Assembly: GCA_034696485.1 (NCBI GenBank)
Contig: JAQIWT010000007.1
Coordinates: 21,503-85,502 of the forward strand
DNA length: 64,000 bases
Origin: Isohypsibius dastychi
Lineage: Eukaryota > Tardigrada > Eutardigrada > Parachela > Isohypsibiidae
Direction: 5' to 3'
Positions 47,428 to 59,524 of this stretch are shown piece after piece. The notes beneath the pieces are model-generated. The model saw only the letters and a program-made list of their open reading frames with translations. It was not told the origin of the DNA and made no database searches. Position 1 is the stretch's first letter, and each line of letters starts with the position of its first letter. The translations under genes and the position numbers were made by a program.

Positions 47428-47652
47428 TTGGTTTATCAGAGCGGATTATGGACGATAGATTCAGTGGATCGGCAGTCTTGGACAAGCCCATACAGTTTTT
47501 TGGTTGGAGGAAGAACTGGAGCTCTTGCTCGTTATCTCGAACTAGCAATTTACGAATTCATTCGGCAAGCTGAAAGATCTCTCCTAGTGGACCACAAGCA
47601 GGCGCGCATTAACTACGACAAGAAACTCAAAGTTGAATTTCAAGTTTGAAAA
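47428..47652 (+). pseudogene. Ty3/gypsy integrase C-terminal fragment
   Basis: SWTSPYSFLVGGRTGALARY, then RQAERSLLVDHKQARINYDKK and KVEFQV, match the end of the integrase core and the following linker of gypsy-type elements: the T..SP..LL.GR motif and a conserved NYDKK after a helix, then the F.vGD turn. The preceding catalytic residues are not visible. It may be part of the same kind of element whose gag-RT half lies at 39.5-41.7 kb, but the two are 6 kb apart with unrelated sequence between. Confidence 0.6.
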
Positions 47653-48117
47653 GGTGAACTTTTTTCGGATGTTGAAATTATCACATCAGCTCTAAGCGTC
47701 CTTATTTGACACATCAAAATTTTCAGGTCTTTCCAGAAAACAATATAATAAAACTACCAACTACGCAGCGGCAAAGGCGAAACATACTTTAGAAAACGGA
47801 ATCGCAAACCGGGGGAAAGATGCAGCGAAAAAGAGTGCCGGTGGTCGGCCCGATGGTTTCGACATTTGGTGGAGTATGAACTACCATTGTCCGATGGAGC
47901 TAAAAGAATGAGCAAGGGCGTACACCACTTTTGCCAAATGTCGACCTCACGCTTCTGATTTCCACAAGGAACCGACATATGCGAGAATATAGAGGTGTTC
48001 CATATTCACGGTTGCCAGCTCGCCCTGCTGATACATTTGTAACTGGCATGGATCACACATCTTCCATGCTCTCGACAGCGCGAACTAATCCAGACGAATA
48101 ATATCATGAAACCAACA

Positions 48118-48300
48118 GTTGAAACCACCCGCGAACATCAAACTTGCGGGCCTGCAAGGATAGGATTTCTTGTTCGCAAAGAAACGTTAGAACTGGAGCC
48201 GGCAAGACCATTGTCACAGCGTTCGTCTGACATTTGGAAAAAACTGTCCCACAAGTTTCTGCGCAAATAAGAGTGAATTTCATGTTTCTCGACCTCGTTA
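48118..48300 (+). pseudogene. Possible superfamily 2 helicase fragment
   Basis: One frame reads TSNLRACKDRISCSQRNVRT followed by GAGKTIVTAFV, a stop, then HLEKTVPQ and FMFLDLV. LR..Q...i....N followed by TGaGKT and a hydrophobic strand is the pattern of Dicer/RIG-I-type helicase motifs Q to Ia. The fragment is short and broken, and the match could be chance. Confidence 0.3.
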
Positions 48301-48429
48301 TAAATGGTTTCACGGTTCAACATATGCGCTATGATAACGCGTTTTTTCACGTTTTTGCTTTTATAGGTATAGCCATGAATGGGATACGTGAAATTTCCTT
48401 TTCGCGATCCCAAACGTGAACGGTAAGTT

Positions 48430-49280
48430 CTTGCACGGCATACAATGCCGGAGGCCGATGATTTCCGTGGAACCTATCTTGCCGCTATCGATCTATTTTG
48501 TGATCCCGAAAAAATCGCGGTTTGAAGACGCACCTCCCAACCACCACCGGGAATTGTAGCATGGCATCCTGATAACTTTCATGGCCAAATCACACGTCAT
48601 CCAGCATCAGTCCGTGTTGGATGGGCTCCTGAAACAAGTGCGCGGTATCGTGGGAAATTCAGGGCCGACTACAACTCAATCTCGCTTTTGTCGCCGTCAG
48701 AACGGTGAGTGTATAAACTAGTTGAAAGACTCAACTTGTTTCGGAAGTATGAGTCAAACTCTGGCAACCTTCAAGGCCGAAACAACGCAATTTTAATATT
48801 TGCTTCACTTACACGAAGCAGTGGTTGAAAGATATGAACAAGATCTTTGGGTTTCCTTCACAGGTCGAGGCAGTTTGCATATTCTTCAAAGAATGAAACG
48901 TGGTGAGCCATCTGGGGATTTATTGAACGAACTTAAAATTAAATCGGCAAAATTCTCGTCAAATATCGTGGTGTGAATATATTGTTGTACCATTTTATCA
49001 TGGATTGAATTTTTTATTTTTCAGAAAAATGCGATTCAGCAGAACGAGCCGCTCGAGCCAAACATCTTATTCAAGGCGAAAAGTGGTTTAACGGCGGTTG
49101 GAAAGCTGACAAGGAATAGATCTGTAAGGAGTACGCTGCTCGGAAAAAGGATATGTGGCTGAAGTTTGCTTTACCGGAGCACATGAATGAGCGTTTGGAG
49201 CTCGAGTGCATTGTGTTTTGTGAACTTAAAAAGTGTAAGACCTCGTTTCAAGTGTTTCGAAACTGTCTGAGGATCTGAGT
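48430..49280 (+). other. Coding-like pieces, unrecognised
   Basis: Three plus-strand stretches are open for 50-85 codons in different frames: near 48455-48720, 48820-48975 (VERYEQDLWVSFTGRGSL), and 49025-49278 after a strong acceptor (TTTTTATTTTTCAG), with one TAG after GGWKADKE. Residue composition looks like protein, but no family is recognised. Probably a decayed gene. Confidence 0.25.
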
Positions 49281-49559
49281 GTGTAGCTCTGGATGCTGAG
49301 TTCGTTCATTCAATTTTGTTTGATCAGTTGTTAATAGTGTGCGGGTTTTTGGAAGTGGCTGGATCGAAAAAGTTGTGAGTAGGCATTTTGGTTTAATAAT
49401 TGAAAATTTTTACCACGAATAAAATGCATCGGTAAAGTAATGAAAAGTAGTTTTTGGCGATGATGCCACACATAATTTTGTGGCGGAGCTCGACTCACCA
49501 TGCTGAAGGCCTTCGCGTGGCGAGACTTGGGAGAGAGAGAGCCTCACGCTCCTCTACGA

Positions 49560-49882
49560 AAGTTCAGCTGTAAGTAAGTTTTCAAAACAAGGTCTGCACT
49601 GTATGCTCGCTGAAATTCAATAGTGTTTTGCTTTCACGGGAACTGAAACTGTTCTTTAAACTGGAAACAGATGAGATTGCGTCAGACATTTTTCCATCTG
49701 ATGCTGTCACGGAAGAAACATTTGAAATAGACGACTCGTGCATTGCAAGCCACGTATGTAGAGCCGAGCTCGCAGTTGTCCGGAAAACAGTCGCGTTTGC
49801 TGATGGGCTGTACCTTCTAGTCTTTACCAGCAAATTGTACAAATTTTATATTTTGAATGTTTACCTGAGCATGCAACTTTAA
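49560..49882 (+). CDS. Small open frame, unrecognised
   Basis: Open without a start from about 49585, with ATG at 49628. It begins CTVCSLKFNSVLLSRE, a Cys-x2-Cys that could be part of a zinc finger without visible His ligands, then an acidic part and a hydrophobic C-terminus. No domain is recognised. Confidence 0.2.
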
Positions 49883-50144
49883 TTGCAAGCATTTCAGATT
49901 TTTCAATTCTACCTGAGCATTATGCAATTTCAGTTTTGAATTCATTCTCAGTCCTAAATTTTGAAATCCGCAACAGGATGCACCATCCTAATGATTGATG
50001 AATGGTTGATTGACTGCATCTATCCGACAGACAGCTGACGGTGGAAAAAATCAGCCATGTTGTGTCGAGGCATTGAATTGCTTGACAAATCATTTCTCGT
50101 GTCTATTAAATTTATTGAACTAGACGCATCATTCACTGCCGTCT

Positions 50145-50610
50145 CTTGGTGCGGGAGGTGGTTCTTCTGGAATTTTTACAGATTTGGCAATCACGTAATA
50201 ATCACCGCTTTTGATCTGGAGTAATTGCGATCACGAGTGATTGCCCAGAAATCTGATCTTGATAATGAATTTGACTTTGGGCTGGCCAAACCTGCCAGAG
50301 AGCCAGCTGGCGGCGCAAATGTAAGCCATGCAGATGGCATGATTAATCGTTTCCCGTGTCATGTATTGAAACTCAATGTGTAGGAAGTTGGCGAACTAGA
50401 TGCATAATTTCCTGCCACAGCAGGTGGCAGGAAGTGATCTTTATGGAAATCCGACAGATCCGGCAATCACATCCGAATCACCGCCTTTGATCTGGACAAA
50501 AAACACCGATGACTGCTTTGGGAATCAGATTGCGATAATCAATGACTTTGATCAGGCCAACCCTGTCAGAGAGTCAGCTGGCGGTTCGAAAGATAATGTG
50601 GCAAGACACT
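50145..50610. repeat. Diverged tandem duplication, about 275 bp offset
   Basis: The words GGCAATCAC, ATCACCGC(C/T)TTTGATCTGGA, GAC/TTTGGGCTGGCCAA / GATCAGGCCAA and GAGAG(C/T)CAGCTGGCGG appear in the same order at 50145-50340 and 50420-50610. The two units are clearly homologous but diverged. The function is unknown. Confidence 0.7.
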
Positions 50611-51589
50611 TGATTCCCTTGAGACAGTGGACACCCATGTGAGCATTCGGACTGATTGCATTTCAATTCAAACCATCTGTTGTGGCGGGCGTTTTCACTC
50701 TTGCTTTCCTCACAGAGCGAGTCATATGTGGGAAATTCCCATTGTACACCTGATTCAATGTGCAGAGTTGGTCGAGGAAACGATTCTATTCGTCATGTGT
50801 TTCTTGGGGAAGAATCAGCTTGGCTCGTCCGTGAGACGGATCATCTCCCTCTCTCTCTAGATATCTGCCAGCAGGTCCAGAAGATTTTTTAGTGCAACTG
50901 GACCGCCCCGTTTTCATGCTCATTGCGTTTAGGTGCTTGGCATTGGTTTGCTAAATATTGAAAGAGACAGCGTGTTTGCTGACCGAACCCATCCTGCCGT
51001 AACAGTCTGTGTATTGATGCTTTATACTGAAGAATCTTTTCCATAAAAGCCAGATTCTTGGTGAGAAAAAGCTCATTCGCATCAATTTGATCGTTTGGAT
51101 TTTGATCTCATCTCTATTATCAGGATAAGCTAGGTCAAGTGATACCAGTTGATCATTTCTCTCACGTGCCGACGAGAAATGTAACATTCACCAGCATCAT
51201 GTCGTATGGATATGTAAAACATCAGTAAAACATAGTTTGACCTTTTCGAACTTGATGACCTTGATCAGTTTGATTCCACACCTTTCAAACGACTCAACAC
51301 CATAGATAAGGTAGGAGCAGCGTGATATGTGTCATATTGATTGCATCACTCGAATCACAAGTTTTTAATTTGATATTGTATTGAATTTCTGCCCAATAGA
51401 CGTTTTATGATGATCGGATGAGAGAAGAGAATGAAGTTTTCTTGTTTCTTCAATAAAATAAAATCCAATTGTCCGTATCAAGTGAATGACGCAATAGGCT
51501 GAATGTTCATTCACTAGTTTTCTGTGTGGGACAAACAATGCGGGACAAGTCGATTTATGGGCATCTTTGGTGCTTTCGAGCTCAAACAT

Positions 51590-52045
51590 GTGGTCTCCTA
51601 GTTCTCGTCTAACAGTCACAAATTTCAACCGTGTTCGAGCACGCTTTATGAGCATGTCACTAGTTTGAGTTTGTGTAACTTCTTTTCAAGTGCATGTGAG
51701 CCGAAACATGTGGCCTACAAGTTTTCATCTAACACTCACGAGTTGCAACCGTTTCTAAGCGTGAATTTTGATCGTGATGCTAGATATTGAGTTTGTGTGA
51801 CTTTTCTCCAAGCGCATGTATTCGAAAGTTGTGGCTAACCAGTTTTTGTCTAACAGTCACAAATTTCAACTGTTTCTAACGCAATTCTGCAAAACTGGTC
51901 AGTTTTTGTTATAAACGCGACTGGTTTAAATACTGAAGCGTTATGAGTGTTTGCAACTCTTTTGATGCTAGTGAGACGAAACACGTGATACGATAGTTTT
52001 CATCCAACTGTCACAGGTTTCAACAGTTTTTATGTCAAGGTGGGC
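51590..52045. repeat. Tandem repeat, about 120 bp unit, four diverged copies
   Basis: The core CTAACAGTCACAAATTTCAA and variants recur at about 51609, 51729, 51850 and 52013, preceded each time by CGAAAC.TGTGG and AG(T)TTT(T)CGTCTAAC-like sequence. The third copy has an extra block (CAATTCTGCAAAACTGG, then GTTATAAACGCGACTG). A fifth copy with the same extra block lies at 54060-54200. Confidence 0.8.
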
Positions 52046-52626
52046 CTGGAATCAAAACTAGATCTCGAGGCTTTAACTGGTGATTTTTGAAGGGCGTTGT
52101 TAATTCATGAAGACTAGCCCGTTTCTTCCGTGCGACGCGACTGTTCTAAATACAATCGCGTTTGAAGCTATATATCTGTTGTTGATATCTCCATGGTAGT
52201 CCATCTGAAGTGTGACAATTGTTATGATTGGAGGCATAAATCTGAGTGTAGTAGCTCAATTCAGTGATTGCCTGTGTTTTGATTCGATTGTGAGAGATGT
52301 AACTCACCTATGACGTAGATTGATATGTTATGGACAGATCTGATGACGCGATTGTATCTAGAGCAGTCGCGTAGAATAAAACAGGTTGTGGCGTTCAAGG
52401 AACATCTCTCTCGGAAATCATTTCTGCTGTGCGAGTCAATGAGTCCTAGTTATGAAAAGGATTAAGGTGGTGAGATGATCACTGTATTTTCAACTGCCCG
52501 AATCTGTAGATGTCCTAGCAGAATAGCGTTCAAGAGGCGACGGCTCTTGACGGATCCGGTCATTCAACACTTGTTTTCGTTAGCAGTGCACCCCACCATC
52601 CTGGAGGCTCTTCCAGTCTCACTCAT

Positions 52627-53103
52627 ATGCTGTCCAAGATGATGACGAAAAATCACGTTATCAACACCGAAGAAGACGAAGCTGAAGCCAATCGGATGTT
52701 GTTTAGCCGACGCGATACGTCATCATCATCCGACGAGTCACCTTCCACAGAACCGTCATCGCCAACGGAAAAGAGACATTATAAACGTCGGTCCAATTTT
52801 GAAAAGCCAAAGGCCGACCTGTGCAAGTCCAAGCCATTCCGTTCCAGACGTGAAAATACGAAAAAGTGCCTCCTTCGTCGAATTGCACCGGAAACAACTA
52901 AAACCTCAAGAACCAATCATGTTTATCGCCGGAAACAAAAGAAGCGCATAGGAGGGTGTGGGATGTCTCTTAGATCCAGACCGGAAGATGTTCCTGACGA
53001 TTTGGGGTCAGAAAGCGAGGTTGCTGGCGATGAGGATTTCGAATATTCCGATCCGGATTTGACGAAGAGTTATCGAGAAAAAGGGCAAACGCAATCCTGT
53101 TAA
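52627..53103 (+). CDS. Ser/Glu/Lys/Arg-rich disordered frame, unrecognised
   Basis: 158 codons from ATG 52627. It has a Ser run (SSSSDESPSTEPSSPTEKR), basic clusters (RRKQKKR) and an acidic stretch (SESEVAGDEDFEYSDPDL). Beyond the stop the acidic sequence resumes in another frame (CEDVDESRTDEEEAYDL, to about 53250), so one frameshift or intron is likely. Mixed basic and acidic low-complexity sequence is typical of chromatin or nuclear proteins; no domain is visible. No expression evidence can be given. Confidence 0.35.
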   Translation: MLSKMMTKNHVINTEEDEAEANRMLFSRRDTSSSSDESPSTEPSSPTEKRHYKRRSNFEKPKADLCKSKPFRSRRENTKKCLLRRIAPETTKTSRTNHVYRRKQKKRIGGCGMSLRSRPEDVPDDLGSESEVAGDEDFEYSDPDLTKSYREKGQTQSC

Positions 53104-53589
53104 AGTGCGAGGATGTCGATGAATCACGAACAGACGAAGAAGAAGCATATGATTTGACTCTTTCCGACCAAGAGTTTATCTCTCTCGACCGAATTTCAAA
53201 CGACGAAGAGATGCCCAAAAATCATATCATCCAAAGTGGGACGAGATCATGAAACACCACAGCGCATGAATTTGTGTTTTACCGTTCTAGATTATCTTTT
53301 CATGCTCTGTCGAAAATGATATCTTAAAGCAAGGTCATTTCCATTTGAAGACGAGTAGATGACAAGGGCGCGTTAGTGGACCTTCACGTTTCACTGAAAA
53401 TTGCTGGCAGAAGTGACTGATCATAGCATAAACTTTCCGCTCTTACGAGCCATATTATCGGGTTTAATTAAAACGAAAACAGGCGATAACGACGACTCTT
53501 ACCAATTCTTTGTTGTGTTAATAGACAAACATGAAATCACTGAATGGCAAGATCAGATCTATCCTTGGAGGTATGAGAACAAACTCACC

Positions 53590-53990
53590 ACGACCACCGC
53601 CTCGTGCTGTCGCCCTTGAGCCAGCAGTCCCACGATCAGCGGGAATTGAGGAACCATCTGCAGCAGGCGTTCCTCGTGATCCCGTTTAAGCAACTTTCCC
53701 CGTTGAGCATGCCAACATCCCTAGGGTGACCGCTACATCTCAGACGAAAGAGGCCTGGCAGCCGAACCCGGCATCTAAAACAACCAAACCACCGTTTGAA
53801 TCATCTTCATTGTGCAAACCTCCATCTCCCAAGAGAGCTGATCTTTAACCTTCAGATACCGAATTTACTACATCAACTCAAGTTCAGTCAGCTGATAAAC
53901 GCTTCAAGAGCTATAACAAAGTTGAATTCGTCCGGCGAAAACCGTCGTTTCTTCCGGCTACGAATGTCCTGAAGAAGTGGAAAGAATGAA
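53590..53990 (+). other. Pro/Ala/Ser-rich frame with two stops
   Basis: A plus-strand frame with protein-like composition (SPRPPPRAVALEPAVPRS, then KPPSPKRADL, then FVRRKPSFLPATNVLKKW) runs about 130 codons with two in-frame stops. It lies downstream of the acidic frame on the same strand and could be the next part of the same decayed gene. Confidence 0.25.
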
Positions 53991-54049
53991 AGATCTTGGT
54001 GACTGAGACAATTGGCCTCGATATGAACAAAGTAAGGCTAGCCACTTGA

Positions 54050-54200
54050 CGATAAAGCTCGACTTTTCTTCAAGCGCATGTATCCGAAACTTGTGGTCTA
54101 CTAGTTTTTGTCTAACAGTCACGAATTTTCACTTTTTAGAACGCAATTCTGCAAAACTAGCCAGTTTTCGTTATAAACGCGACTGTTTCAAATACAGTAG
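54050..54200. repeat. Dispersed copy of the 51.6-52.0 kb tandem repeat
   Basis: TTTTGTCTAACAGTCACGAA at about 54106, followed by GCAATTCTGCAAAACTAGCC and GTTATAAACGCGACTG, matches the third unit of the tandem array nearly base for base, in the same orientation 2.2 kb away. Confidence 0.75.
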
Positions 54201-54402
54201 CGTAATATCTTCAGCTAAAGTTCTCTGATTTCTAGATCTGCAACAAGCACGCGAACTACTGGACGAAACTAAGGCCAAGTACAAGAAGCAAATATGTAAA
54301 TTGTGTTTGGTTCATGCTCGACGGGAATTACCACAGTCGAACCAAAAAAAGCCACTATCTGGCACATGTCCTCGAATTTTCTGTGTTGTTCGTTGGGGAA
54401 AT

Positions 54403-54747
54403 TCAAGAAGATTTCATTAGGCCCGCTAACGGCAAAGTCTGTGCAAAGCGCTTCCGATCAGACGTCATCATGAATGACCGGCCTGCCATACGTGCAGCCG
54501 GCAATTTTTGCTGACAATGACTCGCAATATGGTTCGGTTGTCCGCACTCGGCGCAGGTAACTGCTGAACGATTCCTCAGTCTGAAATGATTCATTTGATT
54601 TCGAGGCCAACAATACCCAACGAAAAAGACTTCCAAATCATCGAATGGATTTCGGTTTATACCAGCAGGACCTTCGAGTTCGTAAACTTTTTCATTTCCA
54701 GGATTTATGAGTGGGATCAACATACACAAGACAGACCTGCAGAGCAA
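54403..54747 (-). CDS. CCHC zinc-knuckle frame (gag-like)
   Basis: A 114-codon minus frame with CAECGQPNHIASHC, an exact C-x2-C-x4-H-x4-C zinc knuckle of the kind in retroelement gag nucleocapsid proteins and cellular CNBP-like proteins. Residues before it are Arg/Asn rich (FRLRNRSAV). No second knuckle is seen. It may be a remnant of a gag gene on the minus strand; no neighbouring protease or RT was found. Confidence 0.4.
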   Translation of the reverse strand: MLCRSVLCMLIPLINPGNEKVYELEGPAGINRNPFDDLEVFFVGYCWPRNQMNHFRLRNRSAVTCAECGQPNHIASHCQQKLPAARMAGRSFMMTSDRKRFAQTLPLAGLMKSS

Positions 54748-55329
54748 CGCTACCTGAAGTTCACCATTTCACGTTGATATTCGACACGTGTACATACATT
54801 GTTATCACTACTTCCGTTGTTCTTCGTGATTGTCCCCTTCTAGGTCTCGCAGGTCCTGGAAAAATAGGAATGTTTTCTCACTACTCGAGCGAATTACTTG
54901 CGACTATAATTTTCTACACAGGTAAAACTCGCGTTTGAACTTGAAACTCCGTATTCGGTTCCCAAACTCAAGTTACTTGTTACCTTAGGACACTATCGAT
55001 GATGAATCCCAAAAACGTAATATGATTTGGACTCTGAAACAATCTTTGGATGGTCTTTCATGACCAATTGTATCTTTTGGCGGGGACTCTACTTCGAACT
55101 AGATAGTCACATTGGTGCCGTCTTTTCCGACAATCAGTCTGTCAAAAATGTGACAACCACAAAAAATCATAAGTTTGACAGTTTTTGTCTGGGATATGTC
55201 GAGAGGTATAGTAATAATATTGTTATTAGGCACACTGCCATCAATCTTGCCGAATTACGAAAAATGACCCGGAATTACGTCGGAGTATGCGTATGTTGGA
55301 ACACCGGACACACATTTTGGACGACATAC

Positions 55330-58300
55330 TGAAGCCTTTAACACAAACTCGATTGACATTGTCCTGAAAAGAGATGCCAAGTATTGCTTGGCAGCCTCAG
55401 CACATGAGTACGACAAGATCGAGGATATGTTGAAACGTGAGTTGAAATTTCATAAGACACCACAACGTTCTTATAACCAGATGCTTTTTAGGAAGGACAC
55501 CGAACAAGTTAAGCAAACGCCCGAATGGAGCAATCCTCCGTCACAAGAAAATTCACATCACTCCCGACATGCTCGACGCGTACAAAAACAAATATGACAG
55601 CGTACGCTGGTCTTGTTGAGTATTCAGCAGTGTTTAAAACAATTTTATATTTGAAAGTGGTTCAATATGTAGGGTAAATTATGATAATCTTCAAGGAAGC
55701 ATTCCACTAGGGAATGAATTCGAAACACAACTATGCGGAAGCAAGAAAAATCGCTTTTGACGATTGGATCTCGTTTTGCAAGGCCGTTCCGTATTGTCGA
55801 TGCCGGAAGACGAATATATTCATCTCGATGGCCCCTCTTATACGGAAATTTGGAACTCGAGAGTAGCTGCTGCAGTGGAAGGACTTTGAGCGTGAACAGT
55901 TAGGCAGGAGCTGAAGTTTTTCAAGCGAAAGGGCTTTATATCGAGAAGAGAAAAGTGCCATCGGAAACAGAATAGCCGGGATATGATGAGTCAGAATGTG
56001 GTGACGACGACGTGGATCGGCTGATTGAGGTTCAGACGGGGCAATTCTCCCCCGCGCGGGATTTCTGATGATGAGATTGAAAAATGGTGTGATCTTCAGC
56101 CTGTCGAATGTGATCTTATTAACCCATTTGCAATTCCAGGATCAGGACCGATTTGCAGTTCAACCTCATGATTGAGGAAGTCGTGAACTTCAAAATTGTG
56201 GAATATTTGTCGCCGAAGACGCAATGAGGTGGAAAAACTTCCGAGCCGAGCCCAGAACTGACGTGAAGATGTAAGAGTTCTACAAAACCATCAATATCTA
56301 CACTTCTATCAGAATGTGATGATTTAACGCGCTGATGGAAACACACGCACTGCGGCAAGATTGTCCAACACACTATCGTCTCACGGTTGATTTCCATCGA
56401 GGGCCACCCTCTCCGGTTTCACTTCTTGCCCTGGCCGCAACAACAAACCAGGTGTGCTGAGATTTTCAGTTGAACGGTGTTAATTGTTAACCAAACATTC
56501 ATTGTTGCAGCACACTCATGAAGCCGGACCACGATGCCTTTATTTTGGTGACAAAATGGTCAACAGTCGGAAGTTGTTCTGCCGAGTCATCAATGAGTTT
56601 TATGATGCGAAACTGGGATTAGGTAGTGATGGACTTCCGGTCATTGACGAAAACGGCCATCCATATCCAACTCCTATCAAGTATGAAGAACTTGCTCAAA
56701 ATTCGGAAAATCTAAAACGCTTCCGGTCAATGTACAATCAACGGGCTTCACATTGAGCGGCAACGTTAAAAAAAAGGTCCCTAACAAGAGCGCGTAATGG
56801 TGAGCCATTTACAAATTAACAACAAAATTCCAGCAATTTACCAAAGTTTTCGGTGTTATAGCACACAGCCGTGAGCACGATAACCGATAACTGAGGAGAA
56901 GAACTTGGATATCTATCGGTTCTTAACTTCATCAAGGTCGACGAGGAAGAGATCCTCTTTGATTTTGTCGAATCATATGTCAACGAAGATCTCACCATGG
57001 ACGAACTCAGGCGCACCAAAGTTCCAGAAGTGACAATTTTAGGAGTCGCACGGAAGTTTCTGTGTGGTCGGTCAGCAAGTGACGAGAATCTTGAAAACGT
57101 TGAATTTCGGATAACAAGGATGAAATGGTGTATTGAAATGAAATTGCGGCTGTTATGAAAACAATGATAAATTCAAAATTTGGTGTGTGTACTGTTTTTT
57201 AAACCTTTGTTCACCTTTGATGGCAATGTTGTTTTATTTGAAACATTGACAGGATTTCGAAGTCAAACGGGTCCTGAAACGCCATTGTGAAACCAGGTTT
57301 TTCTCAAGCAAGCAGATGTTATCTGGTCAGTTGATAACTTCCATCATAATTCAACATCAATCATGAAACACAAAATGCAAATCAATTATCTTGTAGGTTT
57401 CTCGATGGATATTACCCAATCACCTCGGCCATGCTGGACGAAAATATTCGATCTACTGTATTGCAAGCAGACTTTTTTCAACAAAAATCGACTCTGTCAC
57501 AAGCACTTCCGGTCGAATCCACCGAAACTGTAGCAGAAATCGTTGACGCACCATAATTTCACGCCCGACAGCGGGAGCTAGCTTCAATTCCTCTTTCAGC
57601 TCCAGCCAAACCCCCCTTAATAAAGACCTACAAACAGAAACGACGGACTTGAGCGGAAAAACAGCCGAGAAACAGAAGATCGAGGTCAATATCGAGAAGA
57701 CAAAGAAGATGGAGTTTATCTGCAAAAATGTCAAATAAGATTCTCCCAAAGCCGAGCCGAAGGACAGCATATTCAAATGGAAATGCAGTGAAGGGAACAT
57801 TTTTGCCCATTTTAAATCTCGAAAAGATTTCATGCTATACATCATCTGGTGCAAAAAAGCATTCAAGAAACTGGAATCGATCGTGGAACTTCCGGACTTT
57901 TTGGTTGAGGTTAAGCAACGTGCAGCTGAACTTAGCATGAGTTCATAACTTTTCTACCCCAAGCTTGAATCAAAACTTCTTTTTCTTACACGAAACTGGC
58001 TATTCTGTATGAGGAACTACAATCTTTGAGAAATTTGTTCGTCAAGATGAGAAACTCCCGGATGCATACTGGGATGACGAACTGGGGAGGGATGGAGAAA
58101 TTGTGAAAGAATCAGAGTCAGGAGAGTCGGATGAAGAGGAACCAGTAACCGTAAATTAACGTCCGGCTGACCGCGGTTCGATTAAGCAGACCATCCTTGT
58201 TTGAGAAAGTGCAGCTCGTCAGTACCTGGACGCACAAGCTGCAACATCCAGCAGCGCAGCAGTTCCAGTGAGAGGCTCTGTTATTGCCGGAATGAGGAGG

Positions 58301-58550
58301 GAACCGGAACTCGAGCAAAAAGAGCAGTCTTCCCTCACCGCAAAACAGAAGACCAAACTTTGAGAAAATACCGAAACAGAAATTCATGCTGGTAAACAAT
58401 TTCCGGATTATTATAAGGAGCTTTTCAATCAAGCAAAACAAGATGCAGCAGAGTATCGTAATAAGAAAAAGATCGAAGTGGTTGATGTACAGGAGATGAC
58501 GAGCCATACTCCGTCCCCTTCTGCATGTGGGATATTACCAAAATGATACT
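55330..58550 (+). other. Series of coding-like fragments in changing frames, unrecognised
   Basis: Plus-strand pieces with protein-like composition appear at 55340-55597, 55690-55880 (SVLSMPEDEYIHLDGPSY), 56484-56756 (after a TTGTTGCAG acceptor at 56511), 56915-57149 (FIKVDEEEILFDFVESYV), 57620-57948 (charged, Lys-rich) and 58365-58545 (FPDYYKELFNQAKQ). Stops and frame changes separate them. No domain is recognised. They share strand and style, which suggests one or two decayed genes, perhaps of an element, spanning about 3 kb. Confidence 0.3.
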
Positions 58551-58767
58551 GATGTTTTTTTGGATATAAAGCGTTCAAAGAAGGAACAAAACAATTCTCG
58601 TCCGGCCCTGTATGTATCAGATGGAGCGAACATGCTGGGGCATACCGGATGATACAGTTAGATCCGAATCACCACCCACGGGAAATTTCGACAAACAACT
58701 CGTGCACCGATCAACAACCCGCTGTAAAACAGATTATTAACGACACTCTAACTGTCAAATTATTGAA

Positions 58768-59025
58768 TCAGTACATCAAAACGCGCTCACCGAAATGTAT
58801 CCTGATGCAAAACATCCCATTTTTCAACTTGTAGTCGTAGATAAGCGCATTCATCTCGCAGCATGGTAGGAAAGGTGTTATATCGCTGTGATGGAGACTG
58901 TCCATTCTCCGGAGATAAATCCCGCAGTTTCCCTTCAAAATGTGAGAACCGCAACATATCCACCACGGCAGCTCCATCCTATAAATATAACCAATTTTCA
59001 TTTTTTGATTATAAAAGAGCCGCAA
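58768..59025 (-). CDS. Unrecognised minus-strand frame
   Basis: 85 codons with several Cys and Trp (ELPWWICCGSHIL). It lies downstream of the IAP-like region on the same strand and could be a further gene of the same decayed element. Upstream minus frames to 59500 are open in pieces without known motifs. Confidence 0.25.
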   Translation of the reverse strand: MRLFYNQKMKIGYIYRMELPWWICCGSHILKGNCGIYLRRMDSLHHSDITPFLPCCEMNALIYDYKLKNGMFCIRIHFGERVLMY

Positions 59026-59524
59026 AATTACTCACATCAATAGACAGCGACTCCAACCTGGCTGGAGATGCTCAATTCATGTTTCCACTATGCGAGCACG
59101 ATCTTGATTCGGGACCATATATGCGATGCCATTGGCTGCCGCACTTAACCTCCGTAAACAATCGAAATTGAAGGGGAGAAAAACACCAAGCCGCAAAAGG
59201 AAGGCCACAAAATCATAATATCGCTTCGGGGCCAATTAAGTAAATGTAATCGGTGCTGGGATAATATTTCATAATCCAGAGCTGTAGAGCTTAAAAACCT
59301 GAACCTATCGGAAAGATAGTTAAAAATCGGTAGAACACCTTATCCCGATTTAAGAGCAGAATTCTGCCCCAATTCGAACAACAGCTCCGAAAAATCCATT
59401 TCATTCCGTGAAGAGGTAACCTCTACTCCCATATTGAAGAACGGCAAACGATTGCACGCTGTAATACTTTCATATCAAGCAAAATAGGAGGCATCAGGTC
59501 ATAAACAACCGCGCTTTGTTGCAG

